The notes under the pieces: model-generated
What the model was told of the DNA's origin: nothing
Seen by the model: the letters and a program-made list of their open reading frames with translations, nothing else
The model's database searches: none
Translations under genes and position numbers: made by a program
Assembly: GCA_051251725.1 (NCBI GenBank)
Contig: JBPOFN010000007.1
Location: 62,001-126,000 of the forward strand
Direction: 5' to 3'
Source of the DNA: JALZUE01 sp051251725
GTDB lineage: Bacteria > Pseudomonadota > Gammaproteobacteria > Enterobacterales > Alteromonadaceae
Length of the DNA: 64,000 nt
In this document: piece after piece, positions 43,781 to 52,502 of the stretch
How the letters are laid out: every line of letters begins with the position of its first letter
Numbering within the stretch: position 1 is the stretch's first letter

Positions 43781-45421
43781 ATGACTACAAGATATATTTT
43801 TGTCACAGGCGGGGTTGTTTCATCCCTAGGTAAAGGTATTGCTGCTGCCTCATTAGCGGCAATTCTTGAAGCGCGTGGTTTAAACGTCACTATGCTGAAA
43901 TTAGACCCATATATCAATGTTGATCCAGGGACCATGAGCCCAATTCAACACGGTGAAGTATTTGTTACCGAAGATGGTGCAGAAACTGATCTCGATTTAG
44001 GTCATTACGAACGCTTTATTCGTACCAAAATGACTAAGCGTAATAACTTTACTACGGGTCGTATTTACCAAGATATTCTAGCGCGTGAGCGTAAAGGTGA
44101 ATTCTTAGGTGCCACGATTCAAGTTATCCCACACATTACCAACGACATTAAACGCCGAGTTATTGAAGGCGCTGAAGGTTATGACGTTGCTATGGTTGAA
44201 GTGGGCGGTACTGTTGGTGATATTGAATCACAACCGTTTTTGGAAGCGATTCGCCAACTAGGTGTTGAATTAGGTCGTGAACGTGCGATGTTTATGCATT
44301 TAACCTTAGTGCCTTATATTGCTGCCGCGGGTGAAATCAAAACCAAGCCAACACAACATTCTGTTAAAGAATTACGTTCAATTGGTATTTTTCCTGATAT
44401 TTTAGTGTGCCGTAGCGAAAGAGTAATTCCTGCTAATGAACGCGCTAAAATTGCATTGTTTTGTAATGTTGAAGAAAAAGCTGTTGTTTCAATGCGTGAT
44501 GTTGACAGTATTTACAAAATTCCGGCAATGCTTAAAGCTCAAGGTACCGATCAAATTGTCACTAAACGTTTTGGTTTAGATCTACCAGAAGCTAACTTAT
44601 GTGAATGGGAACAAGTTTTATTTAAAGAAGCTAACCCAATTGGTGAAGTAAATATCGGCATGGTCGGTAAGTACATCGAATTACCAGATGCTTATAAGTC
44701 AGTTAATGAAGCGCTAAAACATGCTGGCATTCAAAATCAAGTTACTGTAAATATCATTTATATCGACTCGCAAACGGTTGAGAGCAAAGGAACTGATGTC
44801 TTAAAAGGCTTAGATTCTATTCTTGTTCCAGGCGGTTTTGGTGAGCGCGGTATTGAAGGTAAAATTTTGGCGGCGCAATTTGCCCGTGAAAATAAAGTTC
44901 CATACTTAGGTATTTGCTTAGGTATGCAAGTGGCATTAATTGAATTTGCCCGTAATGTTGCTGGCCTTGAAAATGCCCATAGTACTGAGTTCGATCCTGA
45001 AACTGAGTTTCCAGTGATTGGCTTAATTAACGAATGGTTAGATGAAGAAGGGCAAGTTGAATATCGCTCTGAAGATTCTGATTTAGGTGGCACTATGCGT
45101 TTAGGTTCGCAACTTTGCCATTTAATTGCTGGTACTACCGTGGCTAATGCTTATGGTAGTGAAACTGTTTATGAGCGTCATCGCCATCGTTATGAAGTTA
45201 ACAATAACTTCCGTGAAAAGTTAAGTGCGGCCGGGTTAGTTTTTTCAGGCTTATCGGCAGACAAAAAATTAGTCGAAGTTATTGAAATACCTGATCATCC
45301 ATTCTTTGTTGCTGGTCAATTCCATCCGGAATTTAACTCAACACCGAGAGATGGTCATCCTTTATTTGGTAGTTTTGTTGCGGCTTCGTTCGCCAACAGT
45401 AAAGAGCCTGCCGACAGTTAA
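43781..45421 (+). CDS. pyrG: CTP synthase
   Basis: This 546-residue enzyme makes CTP from UTP, ATP and glutamine. The N-terminal amidoligase domain opens with the P-loop GGVVSSLGKGIAAASLA; the C-terminal glutamine amidotransferase domain has the nucleophile Cys in YLGICLGMQ and the His-Glu pair in GQFHPEF. The length is that of E. coli PyrG (545). Enolase follows, as in E. coli, but a terminator sits between the two genes here. Confidence 0.97.
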   Translation: MTTRYIFVTGGVVSSLGKGIAAASLAAILEARGLNVTMLKLDPYINVDPGTMSPIQHGEVFVTEDGAETDLDLGHYERFIRTKMTKRNNFTTGRIYQDILARERKGEFLGATIQVIPHITNDIKRRVIEGAEGYDVAMVEVGGTVGDIESQPFLEAIRQLGVELGRERAMFMHLTLVPYIAAAGEIKTKPTQHSVKELRSIGIFPDILVCRSERVIPANERAKIALFCNVEEKAVVSMRDVDSIYKIPAMLKAQGTDQIVTKRFGLDLPEANLCEWEQVLFKEANPIGEVNIGMVGKYIELPDAYKSVNEALKHAGIQNQVTVNIIYIDSQTVESKGTDVLKGLDSILVPGGFGERGIEGKILAAQFARENKVPYLGICLGMQVALIEFARNVAGLENAHSTEFDPETEFPVIGLINEWLDEEGQVEYRSEDSDLGGTMRLGSQLCHLIAGTTVANAYGSETVYERHRHRYEVNNNFREKLSAAGLVFSGLSADKKLVEVIEIPDHPFFVAGQFHPEFNSTPRDGHPLFGSFVAASFANSKEPADS

Positions 45422-45429
45422 AAATTGAA

Positions 45430-45454
45430 ACCGTAGCCTAGCTGCGGTTTTTTG
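45430..45454 (+). terminator. Rho-independent terminator after pyrG
   Basis: AACCGTAGC and GCTGCGGTT form a 9-bp stem with one U-G pair and a three-base loop, followed by a T run, eight bases after the pyrG stop. Confidence 0.8.
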
Positions 45455-45588
45455 TTATCAAGATAGCTAGTTTAATGTAAAGCGTTAATGCAACTTTTAC
45501 TGGTCTATCGAGTTAAATTAAAAAAAGTTTAATGATCATTTGTTTTAATAAACAAATGCACCAGATAGATACATACAGAGGAAAAATA

Positions 45589-46887
45589 ATGTCAAATATT
45601 AGTAAAATTATCGCCCGTGAAATCATGGATTCTCGTGGTAACCCTACCATTGAAGCTGACGTATATTTAGAGTCAGGCGCATGGGGACGCGCAGCTGCTC
45701 CATCAGGAGCATCAACTGGTTCACGCGAAGCATTAGAATTACGTGACGGCGATAAAGCGCGTTATTTAGGTAAAGGCGTATTAAAAGCTGTTGCTGCGGT
45801 TAACGACAGCATTGCTCCGGCATTAATTGGCCAAGATCCATTACAACAAGCTGTTATTGATCAAATCATGATCGATTTAGATGGCACAGAAAACAAAGAA
45901 AAATTTGGTGCTAACGCAATTTTAGCCGTTTCTTTAGCCGTAGCTAAAGCAGCAGCAAATGCTAAAAACGTGCAATTGTTTGAACACATCGCTGACTTAA
46001 ACGGCACTCCTGGTGTTTACTCTTTACCATTACCTATGATGAATATCATCAATGGTGGTGAGCATGCTGATAACAACGTTGATATCCAAGAATTTATGGT
46101 TCAACCCGTTGGTGCTAAAAGCTTTAAAGAAGCTTTACGTATGGGCGCTGAAATCTTCCACGCACTTAAAAAAGTATTATCAGCTAAAGGCTTAAATACT
46201 GCTGTTGGTGATGAAGGTGGTTTTGCTCCTGATTTAGCATCAAATGCTGAAGCATTAGCGGTAATTAAAGAAGCTGTTTCTGCTGCTGGTTACGTTTTAG
46301 GTAAAGACGTTACTTTAGCAATGGATTGTGCTGCTTCTGAATTTTACGATGCTGACAAAGGTATTTACGACCTTAAAGGCGAAGGCAAGCAATTCACAGC
46401 TAACGAATTCTCTGATTTCTTAGCAACACTTTGTGAAGAATACCCAATTGTTTCAATTGAAGATGGCTTAGACGAGTCAGATTGGGATGGTTTTGCTTAC
46501 CAAACTAAATTGTTAGGTGATAAAGTTCAAATCGTTGGTGATGATTTATTCGTTACCAATACTAAGATTTTAGCGCGCGGTATTGAAAATGGTATTGGTA
46601 ACTCTATCTTAATTAAATTCAACCAAATCGGTACATTAACTGAAACTTTAGCGGCGATTAAAATGGCTAAAGATGCTGGTTTCACTGCTGTTATCTCTCA
46701 TCGCTCAGGCGAAACTGAAGATGCAACTATCGCTGATTTAGCGGTTGGTACTGCTGCAGGTCAAATTAAGACGGGTTCTTTATGTCGTTCTGACCGTGTT
46801 TCTAAGTACAACCAATTATTACGCATCGAAGAATTCTTAGGTGATAAAGCTATCTTTAACGGTTTATCAGAAGTTAAAGGTCAGTAA
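45589..46887 (+). CDS. eno: Enolase
   Basis: This 432-residue glycolytic enzyme converts 2-phosphoglycerate to phosphoenolpyruvate. The segments GANAILAVSLA, IEDGLDESDWDGF, GDDLFVTN, IKFNQIGTLTE and SHRSGETED are intact, giving the metal-binding and catalytic residues. The ATG at 45589 follows AGAGGA and matches the family start (MSNISKIIARE); the open frame upstream is not used. Codon use is strongly biased, as expected of a highly expressed gene. Two hairpins follow it. Confidence 0.97.
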   Translation: MSNISKIIAREIMDSRGNPTIEADVYLESGAWGRAAAPSGASTGSREALELRDGDKARYLGKGVLKAVAAVNDSIAPALIGQDPLQQAVIDQIMIDLDGTENKEKFGANAILAVSLAVAKAAANAKNVQLFEHIADLNGTPGVYSLPLPMMNIINGGEHADNNVDIQEFMVQPVGAKSFKEALRMGAEIFHALKKVLSAKGLNTAVGDEGGFAPDLASNAEALAVIKEAVSAAGYVLGKDVTLAMDCAASEFYDADKGIYDLKGEGKQFTANEFSDFLATLCEEYPIVSIEDGLDESDWDGFAYQTKLLGDKVQIVGDDLFVTNTKILARGIENGIGNSILIKFNQIGTLTETLAAIKMAKDAGFTAVISHRSGETEDATIADLAVGTAAGQIKTGSLCRSDRVSKYNQLLRIEEFLGDKAIFNGLSEVKGQ

Positions 46888-46897
46888 TTATTGACTA

Positions 46898-46926
46898 AAA
46901 ATCGGTGATATTTTATTACCGATTTT
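46898..46926 (+). terminator. First hairpin after eno
   Basis: AAAATCGGT and ACCGATTTT form a 9-bp perfect stem with an 11-base loop, 10 bases past the eno stop. The T run is short. Confidence 0.6.
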
Positions 46927-46933
46927 AAGCGTA

Positions 46934-46970
46934 AAAAAAGGGAGATAGCGATAAGCTATCTCCCTTTTTT
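46934..46970. terminator. Strong second terminator after eno
   Basis: A perfect 16-bp stem, AAAAAAGGGAGATAGC with its complement, encloses the five-base loop GATAA and ends in six T. Confidence 0.9.
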
Positions 46971-47010
46971 ATTTTAACGCTGTTAATTTTATCCTAGTGG
47001 GTTGATAGTC

Positions 47011-47059
47011 AGCCAGAAGTCAGAAGCCAGAAGCCAGAAGCCAGAAGCTCGAAGCTTGC
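47011..47059. repeat. Heptamer array AGCCAGA
   Basis: Seven tandem heptamers (AGCCAGA four times, AGTCAGA, AGCTCGA, AGCTTGC) follow the eno terminators. The unit has the same AAGC core as the arrays at 30834 and 41194, and AGAAGCTCGAAGCT (47043-47056) occurs identically near the left end of the recO-pdxJ array. Confidence 0.85.
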
Positions 47060-47143
47060 GCGTTTACTTTAATTAATTCCCGTGTTTTTCTCTTTTGAAT
47101 GTTTTATGTTATTACGACAATAGCTGATAGCTAAAAACATAAT

Positions 47144-47179
47144 AAAAACAATAACAATAACAATAACAATAACAATAAC
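47144..47179. repeat. Hexanucleotide tract (AATAAC)5 plus one drifted copy
   Basis: Five perfect AATAAC units (47150-47179), preceded by AAAAAC, run directly into the AAGGGG ribosome-site-like sequence of the small ORF at 47191. Confidence 0.9.
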
Positions 47180-47190
47180 AAGGGGCTGTC

Positions 47191-47353
47191 ATGTCAATCG
47201 GTATATTCATACTGCTGTTAATTTTTTCATCAACTTTTTTTGTTATATAAGCGTGTTAGCCGAATTAGCTCAGTGAAAGCGCCTGTGATTAAATTTAATG
47301 CTACGCGCGCTGCACTAACGCCAAACCTGAGCATTGACGCTGTGTTTGAATAA
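47191..47353 (+). pseudogene. Small membrane-protein ORF interrupted at a T7 run
   Basis: ATG at 47191 follows AAGGGG by five bases and opens a hydrophobic 19-codon frame (MSIGIFILLLIFSSTFFVI, then TAA). If one T of the seven at 47235-47241 is removed, the frame continues to a TAA at 47351, giving 53 residues: one membrane segment, then a basic stretch KRVSRISSVKAP and the tail ALTPNLSIDAVFE. The codon use of the second part looks coding. It could be a decaying gene, a phase-variable gene, or a gene with one sequencing error. I do not recognise the product. Confidence 0.35.
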
Positions 47354-47759
47354 AAAATAAAACAGCCCATTCCTGAGCAATTAAGTCTATTTATGTAATT
47401 AACCGTAGCGAATACTAGTTGCTTTTAATGGCCTGAGCGATTTTAGTCATATTAATGAAAATGGAATATCTCCAATAATATCGACTTTTGTTATATTGAG
47501 CAGATGTTACCAACAGCAAGTTTAACGCGACTTAAAAACTTATTAATGGCTCCTGCTGTTATTAAAAAGGCCAATAACTTACTCCAAAAAGGCTAAGCGC
47601 TAAATAGACTAGCGCGTCAATTTTCGACATTGTTTTATCTTTTATCGACTATCAAGTATGCTTAATCAATAAGTTAGTCACGTTAGCCGAGTATAATATA
47701 CTCAATAAAAGTGACTCAACAATCACTATTCAGTCACTCAGCAGGCAATAAAAGCTATT

Positions 47760-48374
47760 ATGTCGCAAGTTTCTATTTGGCAAGAAGATCAACAAACTGC
47801 AGAATACGCAGAGTTGTCAAATGCGCTTTATGAGCGAGAATTAAGAACACTCGCGTTAATGGAAATTAGCTCGACACAAGCTTTGCAAGGGCGACTTAAA
47901 AGCTTACCTTATTATATAAAACGTACCGCGCTCTTGATGACACAAGTGGAAACACCGCTAATTTTAGATGTGCAAAATGCGTCTTGGTCACATAAACAAA
48001 GTAAATTAATACCGCTGACGGGCCAAGCGGTTGAAGATATTTGGCAGTGGTATGACAGCATCAATATCTTACCGGGTTTAGTAGTGCCAATTCGGCGCAC
48101 AGATAAAATTGTTTTAGACTCAATTGATCGCATCGATCAAGACAGTCACCGCTTTCGCACGAATGCCAATGGCTGGTTTGATAAACAACGAGTCTTAACC
48201 GCCCCAAGCGATACTTGTTTATTAAAGCCAAATAAAAAAGTAATGATGGCCGCGTGTGCGGGCCATTGTTGGAATACTAACGGACCCACTAGGCCTAATA
48301 TTCCAAGCTTAAGAGAATTACTTTTATCTTGCGCTATTAATTGGCGAAATTTTAAACAGCCATTAGTATTTTAA
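47760..48374 (+). CDS. Unidentified 204-residue protein upstream of ftsB
   Basis: I do not recognise this protein. It lacks a signal peptide and membrane segments, so it is probably cytoplasmic. The N-terminal half is acidic and helical; the middle has GLVVPIRRTDKIVLDSIDRIDQ, shortened as LVVPIRRTDKIVL; the C-terminal region has GHCWNTNGPTRPNIPSLRELL, whose Cys, Trp and Pro pattern looks conserved. Codon use is like that of its neighbours. It is 101 bases upstream of ftsB on the same strand, after the repeat-rich gap, and TATAAT at 47692-47697 could be its -10 element. No function can be assigned. Confidence 0.7.
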   Translation: MSQVSIWQEDQQTAEYAELSNALYERELRTLALMEISSTQALQGRLKSLPYYIKRTALLMTQVETPLILDVQNASWSHKQSKLIPLTGQAVEDIWQWYDSINILPGLVVPIRRTDKIVLDSIDRIDQDSHRFRTNANGWFDKQRVLTAPSDTCLLKPNKKVMMAACAGHCWNTNGPTRPNIPSLRELLLSCAINWRNFKQPLVF

Positions 48375-48475
48375 GCTTATCTGCTGACATATCTCAGTAA
48401 AACTGACATCAGCTATTTACAGTGCTGATAAGCCTTTTATAATAGCCTATAGATTTTATCGTTAGACTAAGCTGC

Positions 48476-48784
48476 TTGAAAATAATTACTGCCATTTTAT
48501 TAGTGTGTTTTGTGCTTTTACAGCACAGACTTTGGTTTGGCAAAAATTCAATTCCTGATTACTACGATTTAAAAGAAGATGCCGCGCGCCAGTCAATTGC
48601 CAACGAAAAATTATTCAAACGCAATAAAATTCTAAAGGCTGATATTGACGATTTGCAATCGGGCAGCGAAGCGATAGAAGAAAGCGCTCGTAATGAATTA
48701 GGGATGATAAAACAAGATGAAACATTTTTCCGTATTATCCCCGCCGTTAAAAAACAATACAAACAAAGAACTGAATTAAACTAA
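48476..48784 (+). CDS. ftsB: Cell division protein FtsB
   Basis: This 102-residue bitopic membrane protein joins FtsQ and FtsL in the divisome. A short cytoplasmic end and one membrane segment (about residues 3-20) lead into a periplasmic coiled coil with HRLWFGKNSIPDYY and NELGMIKQDETFFRIIP, matching E. coli FtsB (LWFGKNGI, ARNELSM). The family start places initiation at TTG 48476; there is no ATG that would keep the membrane segment. Its stop overlaps the ispD start by one base, as the gene pair is arranged in E. coli. Confidence 0.92.
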   Translation: MKIITAILLVCFVLLQHRLWFGKNSIPDYYDLKEDAARQSIANEKLFKRNKILKADIDDLQSGSEAIEESARNELGMIKQDETFFRIIPAVKKQYKQRTELN

Positions 48785-49533
48785 TGTCGCTACCTGCTAC
48801 TACTTTAGCTGTTGTAATTCCTGCTGCTGGTATTGGTAAGCGGATGCAAGCTAACTGCCCGAAACAATACTTAAGCATTAATAATAAAACCGTTTTAGAA
48901 CATACCGTTGAGCGAATATTAGCTCACCCACAAGTTGCTGTTGTGGTGTTAGCTTTAGGTGCTAATGATGAATATTTTCAACAAACAGCATTAGTTAATA
49001 ACCCTAAAGTGATAACCGTCTTTGGCGGCCAAGAGCGCGTTGACTCAGTATTAGCGGGCTTAAAAGCACTTGCCAATAAAAACTATGATTGGGTCATGGT
49101 GCATGATGCCGCGCGTCCGTGTGTTCGCCATCGCGATATTAGTTTATTAATTGACACCTGTCTTGAGCATCAATGTGGCGGTTTATTAGCTAGCCCTGTT
49201 CGTGACACTATGAAACAGCTTGATAACTCGGTTAACCGTAGTGAAACACCACCTTTGAATTTGGTAGGAAATACGGTTGATAGAAGCCAATTATGGCATG
49301 CATATACACCCCAAATGTATCCTTTAGCGGCGCTTACCAGCGCCATCGAAAATGGTTTACAGCGCGGCGTTGTTATTACCGATGAATCGTCAGCGATTGA
49401 AGCGGCCGGTGACAAAAGCCAGCTAATTGAAGGTTGTAGCGACAATATTAAAATTACTCGAGCTGAAGATTTAGCTTTAGCTGAGTTTATTCTTAATCAA
49501 CAAATTAAAGAGCAGGAAATAACATGCGAATAG
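48784..49533 (+). CDS. ispD: 2-C-methyl-D-erythritol 4-phosphate cytidylyltransferase
   Basis: This 249-residue enzyme performs the third step of the MEP isoprenoid pathway. The nucleotide-binding motif IPAAGIGKRMQANCPKQYL is at residues 13-31; VMVHDAARPCV and NVGNTVDRS-like VGNTVDRSQLWHAYTPQ follow. It overlaps ispF by 10 bases. Confidence 0.95.
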   Translation: MSLPATTLAVVIPAAGIGKRMQANCPKQYLSINNKTVLEHTVERILAHPQVAVVVLALGANDEYFQQTALVNNPKVITVFGGQERVDSVLAGLKALANKNYDWVMVHDAARPCVRHRDISLLIDTCLEHQCGGLLASPVRDTMKQLDNSVNRSETPPLNLVGNTVDRSQLWHAYTPQMYPLAALTSAIENGLQRGVVITDESSAIEAAGDKSQLIEGCSDNIKITRAEDLALAEFILNQQIKEQEITCE

Positions 49534-50009
49534 GTCACGGTTTTGATGTCCATAAGTTTGGCGGTGAAGGACCTATCGTTCTAGCGGGCGTTAGCATTGA
49601 TTATTCGCAAGGATTTATTGCTCATTCTGATGGCGATGTTGCCATCCACGCGTTATGTGACGCTATTTTAGGTGCGTTAGCATTAGGCGATATTGGTAAT
49701 CATTTCCCTGATACCGACGCTGATTATGAAAATATCGATAGCCGAATTTTATTACGTCATGTTATTAGTTTAATGCAAGCTAAAGGTTATCAATTAGGTA
49801 ATGCCGATCTTACCATTTGTGCACAAGCGCCTAAAATTGCTCCACACTTATTAGCCATGCGCACTTGTTTAGCGCAAGACTGCTTAGCGGATATTGAACA
49901 AGTTAATGTCAAAGCAACGACCACGGAAAAGTTAGGTTATGTCGGTAGAAAAGAGGGCATCGCTGTGCATGCTGTGGTTTTGTTAGTTAGCCAAGGTAGT
50001 AACCATTAA
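49524..50009 (+). CDS. ispF: 2-C-methyl-D-erythritol 2,4-cyclodiphosphate synthase
   Basis: This 161-residue zinc enzyme performs the fifth MEP step. The metal ligands lie in GHGFDVHKFG and in AHSDGDVAIHALCDAILGA; the segment GDIGNHFPDTD and the C-terminal VNVKATTTEKLGYVGR are intact. It overlaps ispD and shares one base with truD. Confidence 0.96.
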   Translation: MRIGHGFDVHKFGGEGPIVLAGVSIDYSQGFIAHSDGDVAIHALCDAILGALALGDIGNHFPDTDADYENIDSRILLRHVISLMQAKGYQLGNADLTICAQAPKIAPHLLAMRTCLAQDCLADIEQVNVKATTTEKLGYVGRKEGIAVHAVVLLVSQGSNH

Positions 50010-51082
50010 TGTCCGAAATTACTGAACAGACTCTGCCGTATTTACATGGTAAACCCACTGCTCAAGGCGATCTTAGAACGCAAATGAGTGATTTTAAAGT
50101 GTTTGAGCTTTTACCTTTTCAAATTAGTGGTGAAGGTGAGCATGTTGTACTTCATGTCAGAAAAACAGGGTTAAATACTATTTTTGTTGCTAACCAGTTA
50201 GCAAAATGTTTTGGCGTTAAAGAAGCGCATGTTTCTTATGCCGGATTAAAAGATCGCTTTGCGGTGTGCGAGCAATATTTTAGTGTGCATTTACCCGGAA
50301 AAGCAGAAGTAGACGCCAGTACCATTAAGATTGATGGCGTCGAAGTTTTATCTATTAGCCGACACAATAAAAAAATTCGCATTGGCTCCTTATTAGGTAA
50401 TCGGTTCGAGTTGACCTTAAGAAATATCAATAATCCTGAGACCCTGTCGGCACAATGGCAAAAAATTACCGAATTGGGTGTACCTAATTATTTTGGTGAA
50501 CAACGCTTTGGCATCGAACAAGGTAACTTAACCCGAGCGTTAGAATTATTTGCTGGTAAAAAAGTTAAAGATAAAAAGAAACGCGGCATGTATTTGTCGG
50601 CAGCGCGCTCATTATTATTTAATCAAACGGTTGCCAAGCGAATACAAGCAGAACAATTCAATACCCTGTTTGCTGGCGATGTTTGTATGTTAGCTGGCTC
50701 ACAATCAGTATTTTTAGCTGAAGCGGTTGATGATGCTTTAACGCAGCGTTTACATGAGTTCGATATTGATTTAACTGCGCCGATGTGGGGCCGTGGACAG
50801 TTAATGTCGAGCAATGAAGTGCAATTTAATGAGCAAGCTATTGCTGATCAGTATGCTGATTTTAGCCAAGGGCTTGAAAGTTTAGGGTTAAAACAAGAGC
50901 GCAGAAAAATACGCTTAACTTTACAAGCGCCAACGTTCAACTTAACCGGTGATGTTCTCAACGTTTCGTTTTGTTTACCGTCAGGCTGTTATGCCACCAC
51001 CATTTTGCGTGAATTGATTGAATATCAAGATATTCATGAACTGCAAAGGCTGGAAAAATATAAGGAAAGCAGCGGCGGATGA
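50009..51082 (+). CDS. truD: tRNA pseudouridine(13) synthase
   Basis: This 357-residue enzyme makes pseudouridine at position 13 of tRNA-Glu. The catalytic Asp is in YAGLKDRFAVCEQ (near residue 83), and the TRUD insertion domain follows with FGEQRFGIEQGNL. The length is close to E. coli TruD (349). Its start overlaps the ispF stop and its end overlaps surE by four bases. Confidence 0.94.
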   Translation: MSEITEQTLPYLHGKPTAQGDLRTQMSDFKVFELLPFQISGEGEHVVLHVRKTGLNTIFVANQLAKCFGVKEAHVSYAGLKDRFAVCEQYFSVHLPGKAEVDASTIKIDGVEVLSISRHNKKIRIGSLLGNRFELTLRNINNPETLSAQWQKITELGVPNYFGEQRFGIEQGNLTRALELFAGKKVKDKKKRGMYLSAARSLLFNQTVAKRIQAEQFNTLFAGDVCMLAGSQSVFLAEAVDDALTQRLHEFDIDLTAPMWGRGQLMSSNEVQFNEQAIADQYADFSQGLESLGLKQERRKIRLTLQAPTFNLTGDVLNVSFCLPSGCYATTILRELIEYQDIHELQRLEKYKESSGG

Positions 51083-51831
51083 GAATTTTATTAAGTAATG
51101 ATGACGGCGTTGCCGCACTCGGTATCCAAGTGTTGTATCAAGCGTTAGCTACTATTGCGGAAGTGACTGTCGTTGGGCCGGATAGAAACTGTAGCGGCGC
51201 GAGTAATTCGCTGACTTTGTTAAACCCATTACGTGCTGAAACCCAAGAAAACGGTTTTATTGCTGTAAACGGTACACCGACAGATTCAGTACATTTAGCG
51301 ATTAGCCAGTTATTGCCAAACGCTCCAGATTTAGTGGTTGCCGGTATTAATCATGGTGAAAACTTAGGTGATGATGTTTTGTATTCAGGCACGGTTGCGG
51401 CGGCAACAGAGGGCCGACATATGGGCATGCCGGCGATTGCGGTATCACTTGTTGGGAAATCTGAACAGCATTATCAAACCGCGGCAGCAGTGACGGTTAA
51501 AATAATACAAAATTTAACCAAACATCCGTTACCCGCCGATCAAATATTAAACATTAATGTGCCTAATTTAAGTTTGAATGAAATCAAAGGGCTGAAAGTG
51601 ACAAGGCTTGGCCATCGTCACAAAGCGGAAAAAATGAAAAAAATGTCAGATCCTTGGAATCGTGATATTTATTGGTACGGCCGTTTAGGAGCTGAACTTG
51701 ATGCGGGTGAAGGCACTGACTTTCATGCGGTTGCTAATGGCTATGTTTCCATTACCCCTTTGACTGTCGATATGACCGCCTATAAAAGTTTAGCGCAAAT
51801 GAATGAGTGGATAAGTGAAGTAACACTATGA
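51079..51831 (+). CDS. surE: 5'/3'-nucleotidase SurE
   Basis: This 250-residue metal-dependent phosphatase acts on nucleoside monophosphates and short polyphosphates and helps stationary-phase survival. The signature MRILLSNDDGVAALGI opens the protein; GINHGENLGDDVLYSGTVAAA and GTPTDSVHLA are intact. It is coupled to truD and pcm by ATGA overlaps. Confidence 0.95.
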   Translation: MRILLSNDDGVAALGIQVLYQALATIAEVTVVGPDRNCSGASNSLTLLNPLRAETQENGFIAVNGTPTDSVHLAISQLLPNAPDLVVAGINHGENLGDDVLYSGTVAAATEGRHMGMPAIAVSLVGKSEQHYQTAAAVTVKIIQNLTKHPLPADQILNINVPNLSLNEIKGLKVTRLGHRHKAEKMKKMSDPWNRDIYWYGRLGAELDAGEGTDFHAVANGYVSITPLTVDMTAYKSLAQMNEWISEVTL

Positions 51832-52502
51832 ACAGAATAGTTAGTAGGCGAATAAGTGGTAAATCAGGCCGTAGTGGTGAAATTTTAGCGCAAAAATTAG
51901 CGGCTGAAGGCATAACTAATCAAGCGGTATTGCAAGCCATTGCGCAATCACCTCGACACCTTTTTGTTCCTGAAATTTTAGCGCATAAAGCTTATGACAA
52001 TACCGCCCTGCCAATAGGGCAGGGGCAAACTATTTCCCAGCCCTATATTGTGGCAAAAATGTCAGAATTAATTTTAGCTGCTGGTATTCCTAATAATATT
52101 CTCGAAATCGGTACTGGCTCAGGTTATCAAACCTCTATTCTTGGGCAATTAATTCCTAAGGTTTATTCGGTTGAGCGTATTCAAAGTTTGCAGTTTCAAG
52201 CTAAACGCCGCTTACGTGCGATGGACTTACATAATATTGCAATGAAACATGGCGATGGTTGGCAGGGCTGGCAGAGTAAAGCGCCTTTTGATGCCATCAT
52301 AGTAACAGCCGCGCCTAATAGTGTGCCACCAGCGTTATTAGAGCAGTTAGCTGTGGGGGGCAGGTTAGTCATTCCAGTTGGCGGCCAAACGCAAGTATTA
52401 AAAATAATCACTAAAGTGATGAACCAAGACGTGATTGATTACCAAGAACAACAAATTGAAATGGTAAAATTTGTACCATTAGTACCAGGAGCTTTACTGT
52501 GA
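51828..52502 (+). CDS. pcm: Protein-L-isoaspartate O-methyltransferase
   Basis: This 224-residue enzyme repairs isoaspartyl damage in ageing proteins. The substrate site GQTISQPYIVAKM and the SAM motif LEIGTGSGYQTSIL are present, with FDAIIVTAA and LVIPVGGQTQ later. A short basic N-terminal extension (MNRIVSRRISGKSGRSG) precedes the family core. It overlaps yqaA by four bases. Confidence 0.95.
   Translation: MNRIVSRRISGKSGRSGEILAQKLAAEGITNQAVLQAIAQSPRHLFVPEILAHKAYDNTALPIGQGQTISQPYIVAKMSELILAAGIPNNILEIGTGSGYQTSILGQLIPKVYSVERIQSLQFQAKRRLRAMDLHNIAMKHGDGWQGWQSKAPFDAIIVTAAPNSVPPALLEQLAVGGRLVIPVGGQTQVLKIITKVMNQDVIDYQEQQIEMVKFVPLVPGALL

Larger units (their letters stand above)
46971..47759. other. 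789-base gap after eno with repeats and coding-like debris
   Basis: The gap holds a heptamer array (47011-47059), a hexamer tract (47144-47179), a small frameshifted ORF (47191-47353), a coding-like fragment without a start (47459-47596), a small hairpin GCGCTA/TAGCGC (47597-47615), and a 15-base palindrome GAGTATAATATACTC (47689-47703) that contains a TATAAT. No intact gene of normal size is visible. Confidence 0.6.

Noticed and set aside
47256..47300. tRNA-like start (GCCGAATTAGCTCAGT)
   Set aside because: The first 16 bases resemble a tRNA acceptor and D-arm, but no matching D-stem, anticodon arm, T-loop or 3' acceptor strand follows; the stretch is also part of a coding-like frame.
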